Part shown: piece after piece, positions 1 through 4,487 of the stretch
How the letters are laid out: each line of letters opens with the position of its first letter
Numbering within the stretch: position 1 is the first letter of the stretch
DNA from: Bacillota bacterium
Lineage (GTDB): Bacteria; Bacillota; Bacilli; Alicyclobacillales; Alicyclobacillaceae
Assembly: GCA_021816665.1 (NCBI GenBank)
Contig: JAKAXI010000169.1
Location: 1-5,291 of the forward strand
Reading direction: 5' to 3'
DNA: 5,291 bases
Program-made: the position numbers and the translations under genes
Notes under the pieces: generated by a model
Databases searched by the model: none
What the model was told of the DNA's origin: nothing
Seen by the model: only the letters and a program-made list of their open reading frames with translations

Positions 1-521
1 GATCTAGGGTAAGCGAACGTCCCGACTCCCATCAGCACTAGTGTCAACCACAACACTCGCGTACTGACTGTACTCGTATGTCCCAATTCCACGAGCACAA
101 TGCCGCCCAAAATCACCAAAGACATCAAAAGGCCCCGTATCGGAATGCGATGTCTCTGTCCTGGCACTGCGTGATGATTGGACTGGCGAAACAGGGGCGA
201 AAGAAGAGAACCCGCGATAATAGTAAACTGCCAAGTCGCGGCTACCAGCCAGGAGGGCGCGTACTTCGCGCTGACACAAATCGGAATGTAGAACAGTCCG
301 AAACCGACTGTGCTCCAAATCAGCCAACGAATGGGTGCACGGGCCAACTCTCGTAGAACAGACCGCAGATTCCCACGGACAAACACCACGACGAGCAGCA
401 TCGGGAACATGAACAGGTAACGCAGGGAGGCACTCCACTGCCAACTCCCGCCCGCCTGTGCCATGCGCTGGTTTAGCACAAATGTCACGGCGAAAAAGAG
501 TGACGACAGGAGTCCCAACAT
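1..521 (-). CDS. Multidrug resistance efflux transporter, EmrE/DMT-like family (partial, C-terminus beyond the left edge)
   Basis: Reading the minus strand from an ATG at 521 gives 173 uninterrupted residues with no stop before the window edge. The product is an inner-membrane drug/metabolite-type transporter, presumably exporting small molecules; the substrate cannot be told. About six hydrophobic segments are visible (roughly residues 2-17, 33-48, 66-86, 91-111, 128-146 and 156-171). The family pattern is seen as FFAVTFVLN at 9-17, GGSWQWSASLRYLFM at 24-38, the FGLFYIP stretch at 74-80, SWLVAATWQ at 90-98, and IPIRGLLMSLVIL at 126-138 after a basic cytoplasmic loop. From memory, such proteins in Bacilli are about 300 residues, so roughly half is shown. 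The start is uncertain: the frame stays open to 608 and the ATG at 521 has no good ribosome binding site. The gene is divergent from the glycosyltransferase. Family confidence is high, start confidence low. Confidence 0.85.
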   Translation of the reverse strand, partial: MLGLLSSLFFAVTFVLNQRMAQAGGSWQWSASLRYLFMFPMLLVVVFVRGNLRSVLRELARAPIRWLIWSTVGFGLFYIPICVSAKYAPSWLVAATWQFTIIAGSLLSPLFRQSNHHAVPGQRHRIPIRGLLMSLVILGGIVLVELGHTSTVSTRVLWLTLVLMGVGTFAYPR

Positions 522-550
522 AATGGACGAACCCAGCTTACGAGTATGGT

Positions 551-556
551 CTCCTT
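551..556 (-). promoter_or_regulatory. Second Shine-Dalgarno-like site (AAGGAG) ahead of the efflux gene
   Basis: AAGGAG reads on the minus strand at 556-551. The in-frame codons after it are CAT, ACT, CGT, AAG and CTG; the CTG at 536 is 14 bases away and the ATG at 521 is 29 bases away, both too far for normal initiation. It may be chance, or part of an unusual or damaged start region. Confidence 0.25.
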
Positions 557-601
557 GGTCGCGTCCTTCGTGCGCGGATGTGGTCGCGTCGATCCGAGAC
601 C

Positions 602-608
602 CCTCCTT
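602..608 (-). promoter_or_regulatory. Strong Shine-Dalgarno (AAGGAGG) ahead of the efflux gene, without a canonical start
   Basis: On the minus strand AAGGAGG at 608-602 is a perfect anti-16S match, directly after an in-frame TAG stop at 611-609. Eight bases downstream, where a start is expected, lies an in-frame ATC codon (593-591) rather than ATG, GTG or TTG. Translation from there would add 24 polar residues before the ATG at 521. What is seen is the match and the frame; its use is inferred. Confidence 0.5.
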
Positions 609-678
609 CTACTGTCCAACATACCACAGCTGCAAAGACGATGGCTGTTCATCATCCGCGATCGAACAGATTACCCTT

Positions 679-706
679 TTGCTTCGTCTATAGTGAGGTG
701 TATGAT
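679..706 (+). promoter_or_regulatory. Possible sigma-A promoter for the glycosyltransferase
   Basis: A -35-like TTGCTT at 679-684 and a -10-like TATGAT at 701-706 are separated by 16 bp. The -10 matches consensus at 5 of 6 positions and the -35 at only 3 of 6. If used, transcription would begin near 713, which excludes the ATG codons at 702 and 705 as starts and favours the ATG at 804. The prediction is weak and rests on motif resemblance alone. Confidence 0.3.
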
Positions 707-803
707 GGCGACGTCTGTGGATCATCACAGCCATCCGTGTCGGGCAAGGCTACATACAGATACTCAAATACACAGTCGTGGTACCTGGGGGTTCAAAGTA
801 CAT

Positions 804-2162
804 ATGATGAAGCAGTCAATTCGAATATTCCTTTTGTTTTTGACAGGTGCCGCGTACATCGCGAGTTACGGATATGCCTATTCGCGTGCAGTGGCACTTG
901 GAATTGGTATGGTTCCGACCACATCGACCTACCAATCACACGTCGCGATTTCCACGTATATTCTCCCCCTCACCCTAGCGACTGTACTCTGCGTTGTTTT
1001 CTGCCTGCAATTACCGGCACTCAAATCGGTGAAGTTGCAGCTCATCGTGATCGGGATCATTTCGTTTTGCGTAAGCTTGTGGGTGATTTCCAGACCCCTC
1101 ACACTCTCCTTGGACACATATCGCTATTTGTGGGACGGGCATCTACTCGTGCACGGTGTCAGCCCATATCGAGCTGTCCCTCTCTCTCCAGTACTGGACG
1201 CATACCGTAACTTCCGCTACTGGCCACTCGTGGGTTGGAAGACTACACCAGACGCCTATCCGCCCCTCAGTCAGATCTACTTCGTCGCAGCAGCTGCGAT
1301 CAAGGATGGAGCCCTGTGGCCCTACCGCACAATCGCGTTTGTCAACCAGTGCGTCTCTCTTGTCTTGTACCTCATTGTGCTCAAAAAGCGGGCACGTCCA
1401 CACGGACTGCAGCGCAAGGACATCTTCGCGTTTGCGTTGTTTGCCCTATTTCCTCCTGTCATCAACGAGTTGATTGGAGCCTCACACGTTGACACTTTCG
1501 CAGTTCCGTGGCTGCTGCTTGCTTGGTGGATGTGGCTCGAAAACAGACCGCTTGTTGTCGGAATAGCTCTTGGCCTCGCGACGCTAATCAAGCTATGGCC
1601 GATCGTTCTTATCCCCGCTTTTTGGCGCTGGGGGGAGAAGAAATCAAACGCTCTTATGATCGCGAGCGGAGGCATCACCCTCATCGCGGGTTTTGCACCC
1701 TTTATGTTGCTTGGGCACGGCCATGTATTCGCGTTCTATCATAAAGACCTGTTTTTTGACGAAAGCCTCTACTTTCCAGTGCGGCGCTTTATACAACACA
1801 CACGCCACGGGGCGACGGTCATCTTGGCTGTGATGGAGTTGCTCGCTTGGACCTATATGCTATCCAAGCGCGGACGCGCATTGACGTTTGAACAGAAGGT
1901 CACTATCCTCGGCATGACTTTCCTCTTGTCATCACCGATGCTCCGACCTTGGTATCCGATACCTTTAATTCCCTTTGCAGCGCTCGCGGGCGATTTTTCA
2001 GTTTTCTACCTTTCCGTGTCCATTCAAACTCTTGGTTCACTCACGCCCCGCGAGTTCTTTCCTTACCTGCCGATAGAATTCATCCCCACCTACGCCGCCG
2101 CTATCTTTCAGTGGTTTGTTCAATGGCCACGTGCGGCGGTGCGGAAGCTTCGCACTGAGTAG
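804..2162 (+). CDS. Polytopic GT-C type glycosyltransferase (GT87/mannosyltransferase-like)
   Basis: The 452-residue product has about 11-13 hydrophobic segments, beginning right after the start (about 6-24, 46-68, 77-96) and ending near 425-440. Between the third and fourth segments lies the long outer loop typical of lipid-linked-sugar transferases: an acidic site D104 within LDTYRYLWDG (103-112), an SPY at 120-122 in place of the common NPY, and YPPL at 152-155. Later marks are GASHVD at 225-230, LIKLWPIVLIP at 261-271 and a SPMLRPWYP segment at 377-385. Members of this fold move a sugar from a polyprenyl-phosphate donor outside the membrane; acceptor and sugar cannot be read here. The start is a choice: ATG 804 precedes the first membrane helix directly but has only a G-run 12 bp upstream, whereas ATG 705 has GAGG at 695-698 with good spacing but adds a His-rich, non-conserved-looking stretch. 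The gene stands alone and ends 163 bp before the next one. Confidence 0.82.
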   Translation: MMKQSIRIFLLFLTGAAYIASYGYAYSRAVALGIGMVPTTSTYQSHVAISTYILPLTLATVLCVVFCLQLPALKSVKLQLIVIGIISFCVSLWVISRPLTLSLDTYRYLWDGHLLVHGVSPYRAVPLSPVLDAYRNFRYWPLVGWKTTPDAYPPLSQIYFVAAAAIKDGALWPYRTIAFVNQCVSLVLYLIVLKKRARPHGLQRKDIFAFALFALFPPVINELIGASHVDTFAVPWLLLAWWMWLENRPLVVGIALGLATLIKLWPIVLIPAFWRWGEKKSNALMIASGGITLIAGFAPFMLLGHGHVFAFYHKDLFFDESLYFPVRRFIQHTRHGATVILAVMELLAWTYMLSKRGRALTFEQKVTILGMTFLLSSPMLRPWYPIPLIPFAALAGDFSVFYLSVSIQTLGSLTPREFFPYLPIEFIPTYAAAIFQWFVQWPRAAVRKLRTE

Positions 2163-2182
2163 CCGACCACTCCTTTCGGTCA

Positions 2183-2210
2183 CATACACACTCCAGCCAT
2201 GCAGTGTATG
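2183..2210 (+). other. Hairpin downstream of the glycosyltransferase gene
   Basis: CATACAC at 2183-2189 is complementary to GTGTATG at 2204-2210 with a 14-base loop; a bulged alternative extends pairing to T2192-A2203. No T-run follows, so it is not a standard intrinsic terminator. It could stabilise the 3' end of the upstream transcript, or be chance. Confidence 0.3.
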
Positions 2211-2224
2211 GGTTCATGTCGGTA

Positions 2225-2250
2225 GTTCTGCTGACTGGGCGCATGGGTAT
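2225..2250 (+). promoter_or_regulatory. Possible sigma-B-like promoter for the Gly/Tyr/Trp-rich protein gene
   Basis: GGGTAT at 2245-2250 matches the general stress sigma-B -10 consensus, with GTTCTG at 2225-2230 (3 of 6 to GTTTAA) 14 bp upstream. A sigma-A alternative in the same stretch is CTGACT 2231-2236, 17 bp, TAAATA 2254-2259, which is weaker at its -10. Only motif resemblance supports either, and whether this host has sigma-B is unknown. Confidence 0.25.
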
Positions 2251-2325
2251 GGCTAAATACCGCCACTGTCGCTCGTCTCGCCGAATACCCTGCAACAAGT
2301 CAATTTGAAGGGAGGGCGACGGTGA

Positions 2326-2664
2326 ATGTGTTCGCGAGGTGAGTGTTCCCGGGCCATGGGACAATGGGTCCGATTTCAAACGCCATGGGGCGTACACCGC
2401 GGCATCGTTGAGTCTGTTAATCAGCGAGCGGTTCTTGTGCGCATGCCACGCCAGTATGCTCCAGTCGTGCTCACGAGCCACTCGACGGCAAGCGAAACAG
2501 ACGAAGCCAGCAAACTCGACATCGCACTCGCAGCCTGGCGCGGCTACGGAGGTTACGGGCGCGGCTACGGATGGGGCGCCCCTGGCTACGGCGGTTGGTA
2601 CGGCGGTTGGTGGTGGTGGTGGCTAGCGTTCGCTTGGATTTTCTGGCTGGCTTTCTTGTGGTAG
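2326..2664 (+). CDS. Small hypothetical protein: beta-barrel-like N-terminus with Gly/Tyr/Trp-rich hydrophobic tail
   Basis: I do not recognise a named family. The product is 112 residues from ATG 2326, or 102 from ATG 2356; the latter begins MGQWVRFQTPWG and is numbered here. Residues 1-37 read as short alternating strands with turns, including HRGIVESV (14-21) and AVLVRMPRQY (25-34), resembling Sm/SH3-type small barrels found in some Bacillus small proteins; this resemblance is my inference. Residues 38-60 are polar. Residues 63-84 are three 7-residue Gly/Tyr units, followed by five tryptophans (85-89) and a hydrophobic end with no charge (90-102), suggesting membrane association or wall-side assembly through a C-terminal anchor. 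GGAGG at 2311-2315 supports ATG 2326 (spacing 10); ATG 2356 has GAGGTGAG 12 bp ahead. No signal peptide is visible. A terminator follows 38 bp later, so the gene is probably monocistronic. Confidence 0.72.
   Translation: MCSRGECSRAMGQWVRFQTPWGVHRGIVESVNQRAVLVRMPRQYAPVVLTSHSTASETDEASKLDIALAAWRGYGGYGRGYGWGAPGYGGWYGGWWWWWLAFAWIFWLAFLW
2542..2607 (+). repeat. 21-bp period repeat encoding Gly/Tyr heptads
   Basis: GGCTACGG occurs at 2542, 2563 and 2584, exactly 21 bp apart and in frame. The encoded units are GYGGYGR, GYGWGAP and GYGGWYG; the next glycine codon at 2605 opens a fourth position that turns into the tryptophan run. The pattern suggests growth by duplication of a 7-codon unit followed by divergence. 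Confidence 0.75.
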
Positions 2665-2702
2665 AGCGACATCCGTCCACGTCGTCGCACAACATCTGTA
2701 CG

Positions 2703-2730
2703 AAAAGAGGCCAGTGGGCCTCTTTTTATT
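2703..2730 (+). terminator. Intrinsic (Rho-independent) terminator
   Basis: AAAAGAGGCC at 2703-2712 pairs fully with GGCCTCTTTT at 2717-2726 around an AGTG loop, and the T-rich run 2723-2730 forms the release tract. It lies 38 bp after the stop of the Gly/Tyr/Trp-rich protein and isolates it from queD. On the opposite strand the hairpin is followed by only four T, so it acts mainly rightward. Confidence 0.88.
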
Positions 2731-2756
2731 GTACTCATTCACACCCGAGCGCCGAT

Positions 2757-2779
2757 ACATGCGGCTTTCCCACGCATGT
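2757..2779 (+). promoter_or_regulatory. Perfect 7-bp dyad in the queD leader (operator or RNA hairpin)
   Basis: ACATGCG at 2757-2763 and CGCATGT at 2773-2779 are perfect inverted repeats with a 9-base spacer. The dyad centre (2768) falls within the candidate -35 hexamer at 2766-2771, as expected of a repressor operator. As RNA, the loop bases CUUUCC (2765-2770) could pair, with one G-U, with GGAGAG (2811-2816) next to the queD Shine-Dalgarno. It does not fit the class I preQ1 riboswitch consensus that I know. Confidence 0.4.
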
Positions 2780-2793
2780 CTGTGTAGTATACT
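2766..2793 (+). promoter_or_regulatory. Possible sigma-A promoter for queD-queE
   Basis: The -10 candidate TATACT at 2788-2793 matches consensus at 5 of 6; TTTCCC at 2766-2771 is a weak -35 (3 of 6) at 16 bp spacing. Its position just after the terminator and about 30 bp before the ribosome binding site is sensible. Transcription would begin near 2800, leaving a very short leader. Confidence 0.4.
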
Positions 2794-2813
2794 GTTTTAT
2801 ACAACAGAGTGGA

Positions 2814-2819
2814 GAGGAG
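2814..2819 (+). promoter_or_regulatory. Ribosome binding site fixing the GTG start of queD
   Basis: GAGGAG at 2814-2819 is 8 bp before the GTG at 2828. This decides for that start over longer in-frame readings, which would run back through the terminator. Confidence 0.75.
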
Positions 2820-2827
2820 TGCCCATC

Positions 2828-3325
2828 GTGACCGAGTTTTATATTCCTGCCAAACTTCAAAGCCTGCACTCCGACATTTTGCCCTCGCAGCTTCGCTATC
2901 ACAACAAACGGGTCGCGGTTAGCAAAGAGTTTACCTTCGACGCTGCCCACCACCTGCACCTATACGAAGGAAAATGCCAGAGCCTGCACGGCCACACCTA
3001 CAGACTGATAGTGACAGTCAGTGGCGTTCCAGGTAACACTGGGTTGACTGTGGACTTCAGCGATTTGAAAACGATCTACCGCGAGGAGATTGAAGCAAAA
3101 CTCGACCATCGCTATCTCAACGAAGTGCTGCCGCCGATGAACACGACAGCGGAAAACATGGTCGTGTGGATTTGGGAACAGTTTGATGGCGCCTTGGCAG
3201 CACAGGGGCTGAAGGCCGCAGGTTGTCGGCTGGAAGAGATTAAGTTATACGAAACCCCAACCAGCTTTGCAACGGCAAAACGCGAGTGGATGGAATCAAG
3301 CGAAGAAAGCGAGCCACAGCGATGA
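2828..3325 (+). CDS. queD: 6-carboxy-5,6,7,8-tetrahydropterin synthase QueD
   Basis: QueD converts 7,8-dihydroneopterin triphosphate to 6-carboxytetrahydropterin in the cytoplasm, the first committed step to preQ0 and queuosine. The 165-residue product has the 6-pyruvoyl-tetrahydropterin synthase-like pattern: FTFDAAHHL (35-43) and HGH (54-56) give the zinc ligands H41, H54 and H56; catalytic C50 sits in the C-x3-HGH motif; LDHRYLN (92-98) carries the D93/H94 pair; TTAENM (106-111) and YETPTSFA (141-148) with E142 contribute to pterin binding. All expected catalytic residues are present. The first 28 or so residues exceed the short E. coli enzyme (about 120 residues) but resemble the longer Bacilli form. 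The GTG start is chosen for its GAGGAG. The stop overlaps the queE start (ATGA), so queE is probably translated by coupling. QueC and QueF are not adjacent. Confidence 0.95.
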   Translation: MTEFYIPAKLQSLHSDILPSQLRYHNKRVAVSKEFTFDAAHHLHLYEGKCQSLHGHTYRLIVTVSGVPGNTGLTVDFSDLKTIYREEIEAKLDHRYLNEVLPPMNTTAENMVVWIWEQFDGALAAQGLKAAGCRLEEIKLYETPTSFATAKREWMESSEESEPQR

Positions 3326-4074
3326 CAGACGCAAAGCAACTGACGATAGAAACCGACAGCAAAGAGACATCGCGACCGTGGGACGGTGTCCGCTTACCGA
3401 TGGTGGAAGTTTTTGAAACGATCGAAGGCGAAGGCACGCAAGCTGGCTATATGACTACGTTTGTCCGAGTCTTTAACTGTAATCTCCGCTGTGCCTGGTG
3501 CGATACTCCATATAGTTACGCACCGGAAAAGCCAGCGTACTACGCGAGTATCGCCGAGACTGCGGATCACGTCAAAACGTTTGCCAATCCGCGCGTCTGC
3601 TTGACAGGTGGCGAACCGCTCATGCACGGTGAAAAGTCTCGCATGTTACTGCGTGCGCTCGCAGAACTCGATTCCGTCGAAGACATTCACGTGGAAACCA
3701 ACGGCGCCATCGACCTCTCGCCATTTCGACACGACCGGGAAACGTACGAACAGCTGTTCAGCAAGGTGCGCTTCATTGTCGATTACAAGTTGCCTTCGAG
3801 CGGTGAGATGGAGAAAATGGTGAGTTCGAACTTTGCGTGCCTTGGGCCACAAGATGAAGTGAAATTCGTGATCGGCAGTCGAGCCGATTTCGACACCGCA
3901 CTCTCCGTGCTCATAACACACTACCGGCAAGGTTACGTTTTGTTCAGCCCGGTGTTTGAGTCGATGCCAGCCGAAGAGCTCGCTGCACTCATGATTGAGC
4001 ACCGATTGAAACATGTGAAGCTGAACGTACAAATTCACAAGTACATCTGGGACCCACATCGGCGCGGCGTGTGA
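3322..4074 (+). CDS. queE: 7-carboxy-7-deazaguanine synthase QueE (radical SAM)
   Basis: QueE is a radical S-adenosylmethionine enzyme that rearranges 6-carboxytetrahydropterin, the product of QueD, into 7-carboxy-7-deazaguanine. The 250-residue product has an early VEVFETIEGEGTQAG segment (28-42), the cluster motif C53-x3-C57-x2-C60 that holds the [4Fe-4S] cluster, followed by DTPYSY; then the SAM-binding GGEP (96-99), ETNG (125-128) and DYKLPSSG (154-161). The cysteine spacing is the classical radical SAM CX3CX2C rather than the long-insert variant known in some QueE. The first 22 or so residues are polar and family-variable. The ATG at 3322 overlaps the queD stop by four bases and has only a weak purine-rich stretch ahead, in keeping with coupling; the upstream ATG at 3286 lies well inside queD. 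No clear terminator follows. Confidence 0.95.
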   Translation: MTDAKQLTIETDSKETSRPWDGVRLPMVEVFETIEGEGTQAGYMTTFVRVFNCNLRCAWCDTPYSYAPEKPAYYASIAETADHVKTFANPRVCLTGGEPLMHGEKSRMLLRALAELDSVEDIHVETNGAIDLSPFRHDRETYEQLFSKVRFIVDYKLPSSGEMEKMVSSNFACLGPQDEVKFVIGSRADFDTALSVLITHYRQGYVLFSPVFESMPAEELAALMIEHRLKHVKLNVQIHKYIWDPHRRGV

Positions 4075-4219
4075 GCCGTGCCCCCAGCTTAAATTGCGCC
4101 TTCATCCAACAATCCCCGGAAATATGATCAAGATCGTTTCTCAATTACCCTCATAAATCGTCGCAATCATTCGAAACTAATAGCAAGTGATAGGAATTCT
4201 AGTAGAAAGAGGTGGCGAC

Positions 4220-4423
4220 GTGTACTTCTGCATTCACTGTAAACAGTTGCACACCATTCAGGCGTATGACCACGTGTTTCGAACCGGATTTCGCCAGGAT
4301 CTAACCGGTGAACGGTATCCGCTTGGCGTTTGCACAGCATCCCTGTCCGCAGAGTTCCCGAACCCACTTCCTACTGCCTGTTTGCCTGAGGCACATCACC
4401 TCGCAGAACGTCGGCAGTCGTAG
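4220..4423 (+). CDS. Small CxxC hypothetical protein (67 residues)
   Basis: I do not recognise this product. A GTG at 4220 has GAGG at 4209-4212, seven bases upstream, which favours it over an in-frame GTG at 4187 with no ribosome binding site. The start of the protein is [M]YFCIHCKQLHTIQ, with a C-x2-C pair at residues 4 and 7, as in one half of a zinc ribbon. Two further cysteines (residues 38 and 54) and a late HH pair might complete metal binding, but the spacing fits no family I can name. There is no membrane segment or signal peptide. It lies 145 bp after queE and 64 bp before the end of convergent hemQ. The upstream gap (4075-4219) is AT-richer than the genes and shows no convincing promoter or terminator. 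It could still be a chance open frame. Confidence 0.5.
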   Translation: MYFCIHCKQLHTIQAYDHVFRTGFRQDLTGERYPLGVCTASLSAEFPNPLPTACLPEAHHLAERRQS

Positions 4424-4426
4424 TCG

Positions 4427-4444
4427 CACTGCGAAAAGGCGGTG
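4427..4444 (+). other. Short hairpin between convergent genes
   Basis: CACTGC at 4427-4432 pairs with GCGGTG at 4439-4444 (one G-T) around a GAAAAG loop. It lies in the 64-bp gap between the CxxC protein and the end of hemQ, where a terminator would be expected, but no T-run follows on either strand. Its role is uncertain. Confidence 0.2.
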
Positions 4445-4487
4445 TGCCGTCAGGCAAGTCATCAGCCCTGCACGCGGAACAGTTGAA

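Noticed and set aside
4..444. A 146-codon minus-strand open frame starting with ATG at 444.
   Set aside because: It overlaps the efflux transporter in another frame. The transporter frame shows family-typical membrane segments and motifs; this one is Arg/Ser/Asp-rich without recognisable structure.
578..1210. A 210-codon plus-strand open frame overlapping the 5' part of the glycosyltransferase.
   Set aside because: Its translation is low in hydrophobic segments and has no motif, while the overlapping frame gives clear glycosyltransferase motifs and helices.
2183..2210. An intrinsic terminator for the glycosyltransferase gene.
   Set aside because: The hairpin is bulged or long-looped and is followed by GGTTC, not a T-run; kept only as a low-confidence structure.
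2246..2261. GGTAT/ATACC small inverted repeat before the Gly/Tyr/Trp protein.
   Set aside because: Five base pairs with a six-base loop is common by chance, and it overlaps promoter-like sequence.
2608..2622. (TGG)5 tract read as a non-coding microsatellite or possible quadruplex-forming site.
   Set aside because: It lies in frame within a gene and encodes five tryptophans; only pairs of G are present, which makes a stable quadruplex unlikely.
2731..2827. A class I preQ1 riboswitch before queD.
   Set aside because: The short A-rich tail and GGUUC/CUACCC core of that class are not present; only a generic dyad and small hairpins are seen.
3646..4059. A 137-codon minus-strand open frame inside queE.
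   Set aside because: It lies fully antisense to well-conserved QueE sequence and shows no motif or good ribosome binding site.
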